Below, piece after piece: positions 18,163 through 26,174 of a DNA stretch of 64,000 bases (positions are counted from its first letter, which is position 1; the number at the start of each line of letters is the position of its first letter). The translations under genes and the position numbers were made by a program. The stretch comes from Aequorivita sp. (GTDB lineage Bacteria > Bacteroidota > Bacteroidia > Flavobacteriales > Flavobacteriaceae), in NCBI GenBank assembly GCA_030690315.1, contig JAUYGY010000051.1:47155-111154 (forward strand), read 5' to 3'. The notes under the pieces were generated by a model. The model did not search any database. It had not been told where the DNA came from and saw only the letters and a list, made by a program, of their open reading frames with translations.

Positions 18163-19182
18163 ATGAAACTATTTGCAATAGCTGTATTGGCAGGCATTTT
18201 ATTCGGCTGTAATACACAGAACAAAAAATCGTATTCGGATATTCAAAATGTTTCAGATTTGGCAATGGCCGAAACACAAGAACATCCCGGAAAGAAGTTA
18301 ATGGAAAACAACTGTTACGCTTGCCACAATCCAAAGACTTCCGAAGAAAGCATGATTGCCCCACCAATGATAGCGGTGAAAATGCGTTATATTTCTGAAG
18401 AAACTTCCAAGGAAGAATTTATAAGTTCAATGGTGGAATGGGCCAAAAAACCTTCAGAGGAAAATTCAAAAATGCCTGGCGCGGTTAAGAAATATGGTTT
18501 GATGCCTTACCAATTTTTCCCAGAGGAAACCATTCATCAAATTGCAGATTATATATACGAAAGTGAAATAGAAACCCCGGAATGGTTTGAGGAACATTAC
18601 AACAGTATGCACGGTGACCGTCCAATGATGAAAGGAAAAATGGGCCGTGGCAAAGGAATGGGGATGAATAACCCCCAAATCGAAACTGATAAAAGACCTT
18701 CCTTTGAGGAACGCGGAATGATGATTGCCCAAACTACAAAAGCAGAACTCGGTAAAAATTTAATGGGCCAAATACAAAAAAATGGAGTGATTGCAGCTCT
18801 TGATTTCTGCCATATTCAGGCGCTACCTATAACGGACAGTATGGCTACCATTCATAAAGCATACATCAAGCGTGTTACAGACAAGCCCAGAAACTCCAAA
18901 AACAAGGCCAACGCTGCGGAATTGCAATACTTAGAGAATTTTAAAAAACAAGTTGCAGCAGGTGTCGAAGTGAAACCCATTACCGTACAAATGGGAAATG
19001 AAACCGAATTTTATTATCCAATTGTTACAAACTCGATGTGTTTAAAATGTCACGGAACTCCCGGAAAGGAATTGGAAACCCTTACCTTGGCTAAAATAAA
19101 GGAGCTTTACCCAACAGATAAAGCTACTGGTTACAATGAAAATGAGGTGCGCGGCATTTGGAGCATCAAATTTGAAAAATAA
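18163..19182 (+). CDS. di-haem lipoprotein: cytochrome c domain plus Tll0287-like (DUF3365) domain
   Basis: 339 residues. Lipoprotein signal with lipobox AGILFGC (C16). The N-terminal cytochrome domain has CYACH (C51-H55); the C-terminal DUF3365/Tll0287-like haem domain has CLKCH (C293-H297). Between them is a Met/Gly-rich linker (residues ~148-168). It is probably a periplasmic, membrane-tethered electron carrier or redox sensor. It is the first gene behind a type A operator and ends three bases before the methyltransferase gene. The fusion of a small cytochrome with a sensor-type haem domain is uncommon enough to note. Confidence 0.82.
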   Translation: MKLFAIAVLAGILFGCNTQNKKSYSDIQNVSDLAMAETQEHPGKKLMENNCYACHNPKTSEESMIAPPMIAVKMRYISEETSKEEFISSMVEWAKKPSEENSKMPGAVKKYGLMPYQFFPEETIHQIADYIYESEIETPEWFEEHYNSMHGDRPMMKGKMGRGKGMGMNNPQIETDKRPSFEERGMMIAQTTKAELGKNLMGQIQKNGVIAALDFCHIQALPITDSMATIHKAYIKRVTDKPRNSKNKANAAELQYLENFKKQVAAGVEVKPITVQMGNETEFYYPIVTNSMCLKCHGTPGKELETLTLAKIKELYPTDKATGYNENEVRGIWSIKFEK

Positions 19183-19185
19183 CTA

Positions 19186-19767
19186 ATGGATGATTACGAA
19201 ACTTTTTGGAACCACAAATACAGCGCGGGAGAAACTGGCTGGGATATAGGTGTAGTTTCCACGCCACTGAAAGAGTATATTGATCAAATTACCGATACAG
19301 ATTTAAAGATATTGATTCCGGGTGGCGGAAATTCCTATGAAGCGGAATATCTTTTCAACAAAGGTTTTACAAACGTTTTTGTAGTAGATATTTCAGTTAT
19401 TCCTTTACAAAACCTAATGAAACGTGTTCCCGCTTTTCCGAAGGAAAATCTGCTGCATTCCGATTTTTTTGAACTTGATGAGCGCTTCGACCTAATTTTA
19501 GAACAAACCTTTTTTTGTGCGCTCCAGCCCAGCCTTCGGAAAGAGTATGCTTCAAAAATGCACAAGTTGTTAAAACCTGGAGGAAAAATTGTCGGGTTAC
19601 TATTCAACATTCCGCTTAATAACGATACGCCACCTTTCGGCGGAAATAAAGAGGAATATATTTCGCTGTTTGAAGAATACTTCAAAATTGAAAAAATGGA
19701 AACTGCATATAATTCCATTCCGCAGCGTGCTGGAAATGAACTTTTTTTTCAGTTGAAAAAGAAATAG
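19186..19767 (+). CDS. TPMT-family SAM-dependent methyltransferase
   Basis: 193 residues. The start FWNHKYSAGETGWDIG and the SAM loop ILIPGGGNSYEAEYL fit the thiopurine/thiol methyltransferase branch of class I enzymes; the later LEQTFFCALQPSLRKEY is also family-typical. Such enzymes methylate thiols, and in bacteria also sulfide, selenium or tellurium species. Coupled three bases after the cytochrome gene and near persulfide dioxygenase and SQR, it may methylate sulfide or small thiols; that substrate is inference. Confidence 0.8.
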   Translation: MDDYETFWNHKYSAGETGWDIGVVSTPLKEYIDQITDTDLKILIPGGGNSYEAEYLFNKGFTNVFVVDISVIPLQNLMKRVPAFPKENLLHSDFFELDERFDLILEQTFFCALQPSLRKEYASKMHKLLKPGGKIVGLLFNIPLNNDTPPFGGNKEEYISLFEEYFKIEKMETAYNSIPQRAGNELFFQLKKK

Positions 19768-19845
19768 TTTTAAAGTTTTGTTAGAATTTAGCCACTGTAT
19801 CATTCTTTTCAAAAGTCTTTCTTAAATTGAATAAAAATACGAAAT

Positions 19846-21186
19846 ATGAAGATTAAGCAATTTGAATACAAACCACTTTCACATTATTCATACGCCATTA
19901 TCAGCGATGGAAAAATGGCGTTGGTAGATCCAGAGAGAAACCCAATGCAGTATTACAAATATGCCGAAGAAAATGACGCCGAGATTGTTGCTGTTTTTGA
20001 AACCCATCCCCACGCCGATTTTGTGAGTTCGCACTTTCAGATTCATAAAGAAACGGGTGCAACATTATACTGTAGCGAAAAGACGGGGGCAGAGTATCCG
20101 CATTCCCCTTTTGATGAAGGCGATGAAGTTAGGATGGGCAATACAATATTTAAAGCTATAAATACCCCAGGACATTCTCCAGATAGTATAACTATTGTGG
20201 CTACCGAAGAAAATAAAACTGCGCTTTTTACCGGGGACACTTTATTTGTGGGTGATGTGGGTCGTCCCGATTTACGGGAAAAAGCCGGCCACATGAAAGC
20301 GAAAAGGGAAGAGCTTGCCAAATTGATGTATGACAGTATTCAAAATAAGTTTACAGATTTGCCAGACAATGCATATGTATATCCTGCACACGGCGCAGGT
20401 TCACTCTGTGGAAAAGGGATGAGCGAAGATGCCTCGTCCAGCACACTTGGCAACGAACGCGTAGGCAACTGGGCGTTTAAGAAGCAAACCGAAGAACAAT
20501 TCGTTAATTATTTGCTGGAATCCCAACCATTTATTCCGCACTATTTTGGATATAATGTTAATGTAAATAAGAACGGAGCGAAAAATCTGAGCACTGCTTT
20601 GGGTGAAATTCCTTTTCGATTAAACGTAAACAATTTTACTAAAGATGCGTTGATTGTTGATATGAGGGATGGAAGTGAATTCAAAAAGAACCATTTTCCC
20701 GGAAGCATCAATATTATGGCTACTTCCGAAACTTCCAAATTTGAAACTTGGCTTGGATCTGTTGTGCGGCCTGAAGAAAAATTCCATATAGTTGTAGATT
20801 CAGTGGAAAATGCCGAAAATATTCTTCAGCGAATCGCAAAAATTGGCTATGAAGTGAACGTTAAAACTGTTCTTACCCTTGGTAGCGAGGTATTGGAAAA
20901 ATCAATTGGCTTCAATCTTGAAGATTTCAAGAATAATAAAGATGCCTATACAATTGTGGACATTCGTAATGAAAGCGAAGTTGCGGAAGGCAAATTTTTT
21001 GAAAAAGCGATAACTATTCCCTTATATCAGTTGCGGGAAAAAGCAGATGAAATACCAACGGATAAGCCTATTGTTGTGCATTGTGCAGGCGGATACCGAA
21101 GTGCGGCGGGAGCAAGTATTCTTGAAAGAGAATTAAATGTGAAAAAGGTTTTTGATTTAAGCGATGCTGTGGAAGATTTTAAATAA
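19846..21186 (+). CDS. persulfide dioxygenase-like MBL hydrolase fused to two rhodanese domains
   Basis: 446 residues. Residues 1-~240 are an ETHE1-like metallo-beta-lactamase fold with THPHADFVSSH, GHSPDS and FTGDTLFVGDVGRPDL. Two rhodanese domains follow: the first (~residues 255-345) lacks an active-site cysteine, while the second (~355-446) has HCAGGYRS with C413. Such fusions oxidise glutathione- or protein-persulfide to sulfite and shuttle sulfane sulfur. A 78-base gap separates it from the methyltransferase, so it may have its own promoter or read through from the type A promoter. Its stop abuts the convergent upp stop with no spacer. Confidence 0.88.
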   Translation: MKIKQFEYKPLSHYSYAIISDGKMALVDPERNPMQYYKYAEENDAEIVAVFETHPHADFVSSHFQIHKETGATLYCSEKTGAEYPHSPFDEGDEVRMGNTIFKAINTPGHSPDSITIVATEENKTALFTGDTLFVGDVGRPDLREKAGHMKAKREELAKLMYDSIQNKFTDLPDNAYVYPAHGAGSLCGKGMSEDASSSTLGNERVGNWAFKKQTEEQFVNYLLESQPFIPHYFGYNVNVNKNGAKNLSTALGEIPFRLNVNNFTKDALIVDMRDGSEFKKNHFPGSINIMATSETSKFETWLGSVVRPEEKFHIVVDSVENAENILQRIAKIGYEVNVKTVLTLGSEVLEKSIGFNLEDFKNNKDAYTIVDIRNESEVAEGKFFEKAITIPLYQLREKADEIPTDKPIVVHCAGGYRSAAGASILERELNVKKVFDLSDAVEDFK

Positions 21187-21840
21187 TCATAATTTTTCAC
21201 CAAAAGATAGGTCGCCCGCATCGCCCAAACCCGGTACAATGTAGCCCCGGCTATTTAGTTTGTCATCCACCGCTGCAATCCAGAGATGTGTATTTTCCGG
21301 GAAAACATTTTGAATATATTCAATTCCCGGTTTTGAACCAATGACTGAAATAATGTGAATTTGCTTAGGAGTTCCGTGACTTTTAAAAGCTTTTAATACA
21401 TTTTCAAGTGTTGTTCCTGTTGCCAGCATTGGGTCTGTCAACACCAAGGTTTTTCCTTCAATAGATGGTGATGCCAAATAGTTCACAATTACTTCAAAAG
21501 CATCGGCGTTGTCGGGATGGTACCGATAGGCCGAAATGAACGCGTTCTCCGCAGTGTCGAAAAAATTTAGAATACCAGTGTGTAAAGGCAGCGCCGCTCT
21601 CAAAATGGAACAAACAACCAGATCATTTTCAGGAACTCGCATTTCTTTTTCTCCAAGGGGAGTTTTTACAATTTTGGTTTTATAATCCATGGATTTGCTC
21701 ATTTCAAAACTGAGCACTTCCCCAATGCGTTCAATGTTTTTTCTGAAGCGCATAGCATCTTTTTGAATAGTAACATCCCGCATTTCCAATATAAATTGGT
21801 TAAGGATGGAATTTTCGTTACTGAAATCGTGGACTATCAT
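21187..21840 (-). CDS. upp: uracil phosphoribosyltransferase
   Basis: 217 residues. PRPP-binding loop VLTDPMLATGTTLENVL, and the uracil-binding GYIVPGLGDAGD near the C terminus. It salvages uracil to UMP using PRPP in the cytosol. The gene is encoded leftward and its last base adjoins the last base of the persulfide dioxygenase gene. No operon partner is apparent. Confidence 0.94.
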   Translation of the reverse strand: MIVHDFSNENSILNQFILEMRDVTIQKDAMRFRKNIERIGEVLSFEMSKSMDYKTKIVKTPLGEKEMRVPENDLVVCSILRAALPLHTGILNFFDTAENAFISAYRYHPDNADAFEVIVNYLASPSIEGKTLVLTDPMLATGTTLENVLKAFKSHGTPKQIHIISVIGSKPGIEYIQNVFPENTHLWIAAVDDKLNSRGYIVPGLGDAGDLSFGEKL

Positions 21841-21917
21841 ATTTTAAAATAATTAGTGCGAAGTTATAATTTCCTAATGATCAAGAGATTAATTCAATAG
21901 AGATATTTTTGGACTGT

Positions 21918-21961
21918 GTAACAAAAGTTACCAATTTACTTAATAAATAGTTCCATTTTTG
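21918..21961 (+). promoter_or_regulatory. type A operator and -7 box, distal SQR promoter
   Basis: GTAAC-AAAA-GTTAC at 21918-21931, perfect. CATTTTTG (21954-21961), one mismatch to TAnnTTTG, starts exactly 36 bp from the palindrome start. Confidence 0.7.
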
Positions 21962-21986
21962 AATGATATAATTGATTCATTTTAAT

Positions 21987-22030
21987 ATGATTATAATCAT
22001 ATTTTAGTTCTTGTTGATGAAGTAAATTAG
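21987..22030 (+). promoter_or_regulatory. type B operator and -7 box, proximal SQR promoter
   Basis: ATGAT-TATA-ATCAT at 21987-22000, perfect palindrome (extended by further A/T symmetry). TAAATTAG (22023-22030), one mismatch to TAnnTTTG, starts exactly 36 bp downstream. Together with the type A site this makes two stacked promoters. Confidence 0.65.
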
Positions 22031-22049
22031 AATTTTAAATCTTTCAATC

Positions 22050-23507
22050 ATGGCGAAAATTGTAATATTAGGAGCGGGAATCTCAGGTCACGTAGCGGCA
22101 TCACACCTCCGCAGAAAACTGGATAATACACACGAAGTAGTTGTGGTTTCGCCCAACAGTAATTATCAATGGATACCTTCAAACATATGGGTGGGAGTGG
22201 GCCGAATGAAATCTGATCAAATTCTTTTCCCTTTGGCGCCTTTATACAAGAAAAAAAACATCGGCTTTAAACAGGCAAAAGTAACCTCCTTTTTTCCCGA
22301 GGGCGATAGCGATAATGCAAAACCCTTTGTAATGGCGGAATATGTTTCAGAAGAAAAAAGAGGGGAGACCGAAAAAATAACTTACGATTATCTGATAAAT
22401 GCTACCGGACCAAAACTAAATTTTGAAGCAACCGAAGGCTTAAACCCTGGAACCAATAAGACGTATTCCGTTTGTACCTATACGCACGCAAACCATGCGT
22501 GGCAAGGTCTGCAAGCACTTATTGGAGAATTGAAACAAGGAAAGGAAGCCAGAATTGTAATTGGTACTGGTCACGCCAAAGCAACCTGCCAAGGCGCGGC
22601 CTTTGAGTATATTCTGAATGTAGAACAGGAACTCCGCCGACAAAATGTACGGGACAAAGCAAAAATTACGTGGATTTCCAATGAATATGAATTGGGAGAT
22701 TTTGGAATGGACGGAATGTTGTTGAGTTACGGAAGCAATATTATGAAATCGCACGAAATGGTGGAGATGGTTTTTGAAGATCGCGATATAGAATGGATTC
22801 TTGGGGCGGGAGTTAACAAAATTGAAGATGGGGTAGCGCATTTTGAAACTTTGAACGGAGAGCACAAAACCATTGAATATGATTTTGCAATGTTGATTCC
22901 TTCCTTTTCCGGACACGGATTTAAAGCCTTCGATAAAAATAATCAGGACATCACCGAAAAACTTTTTAAAGGGTTTATGATAGTTGACGCAGATTACACG
23001 CCAAAACCCTATGAGGAGTGGACGGTACAAGATTGGCCAGAAACCTATCAAAATCCAAGTTACCCAAACATTTTTGCTCCGGGAATAGCTTTTGCGCCCC
23101 CACACAGCATCTCCAAACCTCGGAAAAGTCCAAGTGGAACTGAAATATTCCCATCGCCACCACGAACAGGAATGCCTTCGGGGATTACTGCAAAATTGGT
23201 AGCCGATAATATTATTGATAGCATTATGCAACAAAAGGAATCGCTTCACCACAAAGGCTCCATGGGCAATATGGGTGCTGCCTGTATCGCCTCGGCAGGT
23301 TTTGGGATGACCAAGGGAAGCGGAATCAGTATAACCACATTTCCTATTGTTCCCGATTATAAAAAATACCCAGATACCCAAGGCCGAAAACTAGGGAAAA
23401 CTTTCGGTGAAATAGGTCTTGCGGGCCACTGGCTCAAACTTGCGCTGCACTATGCCTTTATTTATAAAGCCAAAATGAAACCTTTTTGGTATTTAATTCC
23501 TGAATAA
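22050..23507 (+). CDS. sulfide:quinone oxidoreductase-like flavoprotein
   Basis: 485 residues. N-terminal FAD-binding motif VILGAGISGHVAASHL, second nucleotide motif around VIGTGHAKATCQGAAFEY, and a C-terminal membrane-association region. Cysteines C142 (SVCTYTH), C180 (KATCQG) and C412 (GAACIAS) are candidates for the redox pair/trisulfide of SQR. It should oxidise sulfide to sulfane sulfur and pass electrons to the quinone pool at the inner membrane. It is followed by a 44-residue gene, DUF302 and cytochrome b. Regulation by both operator types is suggested upstream. Confidence 0.87.
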   Translation: MAKIVILGAGISGHVAASHLRRKLDNTHEVVVVSPNSNYQWIPSNIWVGVGRMKSDQILFPLAPLYKKKNIGFKQAKVTSFFPEGDSDNAKPFVMAEYVSEEKRGETEKITYDYLINATGPKLNFEATEGLNPGTNKTYSVCTYTHANHAWQGLQALIGELKQGKEARIVIGTGHAKATCQGAAFEYILNVEQELRRQNVRDKAKITWISNEYELGDFGMDGMLLSYGSNIMKSHEMVEMVFEDRDIEWILGAGVNKIEDGVAHFETLNGEHKTIEYDFAMLIPSFSGHGFKAFDKNNQDITEKLFKGFMIVDADYTPKPYEEWTVQDWPETYQNPSYPNIFAPGIAFAPPHSISKPRKSPSGTEIFPSPPRTGMPSGITAKLVADNIIDSIMQQKESLHHKGSMGNMGAACIASAGFGMTKGSGISITTFPIVPDYKKYPDTQGRKLGKTFGEIGLAGHWLKLALHYAFIYKAKMKPFWYLIPE

Positions 23508-23518
23508 AAAATATAATT

Positions 23519-23653
23519 ATGACACGTAGAATATCAAACTTCAAACGATTTGTGATGATGAATCCCATCATCCAGTTTTTTAGATTTCTGTATTTGAGCA
23601 TAAAAGTGCTGCTCATTGTTGCCGGAGGACATGGAGGAACGCGTAAAATTTGA
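23519..23653 (+). CDS. 44-residue basic/hydrophobic small protein between SQR and DUF302
   Basis: ATG at 23519, TGA at 23651-23653. The product starts MTRRISNFKRFVMMNPIIQF, has a single hydrophobic helix (IIQFFRFLYLSIKVLLIVAG) flanked by basic residues, and ends in the glycine/histidine-rich AGGHGGTRKI. It sits 11 bases after SQR and overlaps no gene. Its size, location and amphipathic look suggest a small membrane-associated partner of the SQR/DUF302/cytochrome b module. No family is recognised. Confidence 0.6.
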   Translation: MTRRISNFKRFVMMNPIIQFFRFLYLSIKVLLIVAGGHGGTRKI

Positions 23654-23688
23654 GAGTGAGACTTTCAATAAATAAAAATGAAGAAACT

Positions 23689-24078
23689 ATGGATTATTAC
23701 ATCAGTACAACATTAAAAAACACAACTTTTAAAGAGGCTATTGAAAAAACAACGGCAGCTTTAAAAGAGGAAGGTTTCGGTGTGTTGACCGAAATAGACA
23801 TTAAAGCCACATTGAAAAAGAAGTTGGATGTGGATTTTTACAATTACACCATTCTTGGTGCCTGCAATCCATCTATGGCGTACCAAGCGCTACAAGCTGA
23901 AGACAAAATCGGGACGATGCTTCCTTGTAACGTAATAGTTCAGGAACGCGAACCGGGAACTATCGAGGTTTCCGCAGTAAATCCTGCGGCATCAATGATG
24001 GCGGTTGAAAATGATTCTTTAACAACTTTAGCGAAAGAGGTTCAAATGAAATTGACCAAAGTCATTCAAAGTATTTAA
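23689..24078 (+). CDS. DUF302-domain protein
   Basis: 129 residues from the ATG at 23689 (a TTG frame at 23650 overlaps the previous stop and is rejected). It begins MDYYISTTLKNTTFKEAIEK and contains LGACNPSMAYQALQAE and MLPCNVIVQE, the hallmark of DUF302. The two conserved cysteines could bind a ligand or be redox active. DUF302 genes commonly accompany sulfur and thiol oxidation loci. It is nine bases from the cytochrome b gene. Confidence 0.85.
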   Translation: MDYYISTTLKNTTFKEAIEKTTAALKEEGFGVLTEIDIKATLKKKLDVDFYNYTILGACNPSMAYQALQAEDKIGTMLPCNVIVQEREPGTIEVSAVNPAASMMAVENDSLTTLAKEVQMKLTKVIQSI

Positions 24079-24086
24079 TAAATCCT

Positions 24087-24665
24087 ATGGAAACTGTAAA
24101 ATATTCTAAAATTTACCGAATTATCCATTGGGGTATAGCAATTACTTTTCTGCTGTTATTAATAACTATTTTTCTGAGATTGACTTGGATGAATAAAGAA
24201 AATGTGGCAGATATTATTCAGAACTACCTAAGTAGCACCGATCAATCGTTATCTAGGGAACAGCTCATCGTTCTTGCAAAACAAATAAGAAAACCCATGT
24301 GGGATTGGCATATTTATTTAGGTTATGTATTAACTGGTTTGTTCAGTTTGCGTTTCCTGCTTCCTTTTTTCGGAACTATGAAGTTTCAAAATCCTCTGGT
24401 CAAGAACTTATCCTTTAAACAGAAATTTCAGAAATGGACGTACATCATTTTTTATGTATGTGTCGTGATATCATTAGTTACAGGGCTAATAATAGAATTG
24501 GGGCCTAAAGATTTGAAAAAACCAATGGAAGAAATTCATATACTTAGTATTTATTATCTGATAGCTTTTATTGCAATCCATTTGGGAGGTGTAATAATTG
24601 CAGAGTTTACAAGTGATAAAGGAATCATTTCAAGAATTGTACGCGGCTCTGATGAGCAGTTTTAA
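24087..24665 (+). CDS. cytochrome b561-like / b-type haem membrane protein
   Basis: 192 residues with four TM segments. Histidines suitable for haem are in RIIHWGIAITF (TM1), WDWHIYLGYVLTG (TM2), and EIHILSIYYLIAFIAIHLGG (TM3-4). It resembles the cytochrome b/b6 (Ni-hydrogenase-type) subunit fold that moves electrons between quinone and periplasmic partners. As the last gene of the SQR operon, it could link sulfur oxidation to quinones. Confidence 0.8.
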   Translation: METVKYSKIYRIIHWGIAITFLLLLITIFLRLTWMNKENVADIIQNYLSSTDQSLSREQLIVLAKQIRKPMWDWHIYLGYVLTGLFSLRFLLPFFGTMKFQNPLVKNLSFKQKFQKWTYIIFYVCVVISLVTGLIIELGPKDLKKPMEEIHILSIYYLIAFIAIHLGGVIIAEFTSDKGIISRIVRGSDEQF

Positions 24666-24773
24666 TATAAAAAAACATAGAATTGTATTGAAAAAATTGG
24701 CGAAAGCTATCAAAGCATTTAGGAGTGTTTAGGTATTCGTTTTTAATTGAGCGGATTTAATATTGATGAAAAG

Positions 24774-24796
24774 CACCCCAAGCGGGTGTTTTTTTC
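24774..24796 (+). terminator. rho-independent terminator after the SQR operon
   Basis: CACCC (24774-24778) and GGGTG (24784-24788) form a short GC stem followed directly by eight T residues. It insulates the RND operon promoter just downstream. Confidence 0.7.
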
Positions 24797-24800
24797 TTTG

Positions 24801-24844
24801 GTAACATTAGTTACTGACTGGCCTTGATTCGTAACCTAAATTTG
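24801..24844 (+). promoter_or_regulatory. type A operator and perfect -7 box of the TolC/MFP/RND operon
   Basis: GTAAC-ATTA-GTTAC at 24801-24814, perfect. TAAATTTG (24837-24844), full TAnnTTTG match, starts exactly 36 bp from the palindrome start; the operator centre would be near -41.5. Confidence 0.75.
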
Positions 24845-24862
24845 CATCAAAATAAATAATCC

Positions 24863-26167
24863 ATGAAGATTAAAAATATAATTACACTAATTGGTTTGCT
24901 GCCCACAGTGATTTTTGCGCAGCAAACAGTGCCCATTTCCAAAGCAGAAGTGTTGGAAAAGGTAGTCCAACAGAACAATAAACTAAAAATTGGCGAACAG
25001 GATGTGCTTGCCGCAAAGGGCGATTATAACCAAACCAACGCGGTGTTTCTTCCAAACATCACGGCTTCGCACAGCGGAATGGCAACTACCAATCCGTTGA
25101 TGGCTTTTGGTTTTAAACTGAACCAGGAAATAGTTACCCAAGCCGATTTTGATCCGAACAAACTCAACAATCCTTCACAGATTGAAATCTTCGCTACAAA
25201 ATTTGAAGTACAGCAACCTATAATAAACCTTGATGGAATTTTCCAGCGGAAAGCCGCGAAAGCAAAATGGGAAGCTACCCAAATGCAGGTGGTGCGAACG
25301 GGAGATTACCTTTCGCTAGAAACTGAAAAGGCCTATATGCAATTGCAATTGGCGTACAAAAGTGTAGATGTTTTGAAAAACGCTTTAAAAGCAGCCAATG
25401 AAAACCTGCGTTTGACTAATAATAGTTTCAAGCAAGGCTATCTACAACAAAGTGATGTTTTGGCCGTGCAGGTGCGCGTTACCGAAGTGGAAAATCAGTT
25501 GCAGTACGCAAACAGTAATGTGATTAATGCTTCGGAATATCTCGCTGTGCTTATGAATGAAGAGGTTTCCGGCGTTTTGAAGCCAACAGATTCTTTAATG
25601 ATTTCTTCGGAATTGATTGCCGCCGAAAACATTTCCAACACCCGAGCCGATATTCAAGCTATGGAGTTTGCTGCCGAAGCCTACAAACAAAATTACAAAG
25701 CCGATAAAATGACTTTTCTGCCACGGCTGAATGCTTTTGGAAGCTACGAGCTTTATGACGATCAGGTTTTTCAAGCAGATGCAAGTGGCTATTTATATGG
25801 CGCAGCCTTGACGTGGAATCTTTTTGAAGGCTCAAAGCGCTTCGGTAAAACACAAAAGAGCAAGGCCGAATTCAACAAAGCGAATCTTGAACTGGAGCAA
25901 TATAAGGCGGACAGCCAATTGGAACTGAATAAAGCAAGACGAATGTTTCAAGACGCCAAAAACAATCTAAAGCTGACCGAATTGGCATTGGAACAATCAA
26001 AGGAAGCACTTCGCATCCGCACCAACAGATTTACGGAAGGGCTGGAAAGAACTACCGATTTATTGAACGCTGAAACACAGTTTTCACAAAAGCAGTTGGA
26101 ATATTACAACACCGTTTTTCAACATAATTACGCCTTGGCATACCTACAATTCTTAACCAAAAACTAA
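24863..26167 (+). CDS. TolC-family outer-membrane efflux protein
   Basis: 434 residues. Signal peptide ending near VIFAQQ (~residue 19-20). Two internally related helical hairpin repeats with coiled-coil character (NNKLKIGEQDVLAAKGDY, LTNNSFKQGYLQQSDVL, LELEQYKADSQLELNKA). It forms the outer-membrane/periplasmic channel of the tripartite exporter whose other parts are encoded next, eight and three bases apart. A type A operator precedes it. Confidence 0.88.
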   Translation: MKIKNIITLIGLLPTVIFAQQTVPISKAEVLEKVVQQNNKLKIGEQDVLAAKGDYNQTNAVFLPNITASHSGMATTNPLMAFGFKLNQEIVTQADFDPNKLNNPSQIEIFATKFEVQQPIINLDGIFQRKAAKAKWEATQMQVVRTGDYLSLETEKAYMQLQLAYKSVDVLKNALKAANENLRLTNNSFKQGYLQQSDVLAVQVRVTEVENQLQYANSNVINASEYLAVLMNEEVSGVLKPTDSLMISSELIAAENISNTRADIQAMEFAAEAYKQNYKADKMTFLPRLNAFGSYELYDDQVFQADASGYLYGAALTWNLFEGSKRFGKTQKSKAEFNKANLELEQYKADSQLELNKARRMFQDAKNNLKLTELALEQSKEALRIRTNRFTEGLERTTDLLNAETQFSQKQLEYYNTVFQHNYALAYLQFLTKN

Positions 26168-26174
26168 ATTAATA

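Noticed and set aside
22440..23381. Long open frame on the minus strand opposite the SQR gene
   Set aside because: It is antisense to a well-conserved flavoprotein, has no recognisable motifs, and its residue composition is that of a mirrored coding strand.
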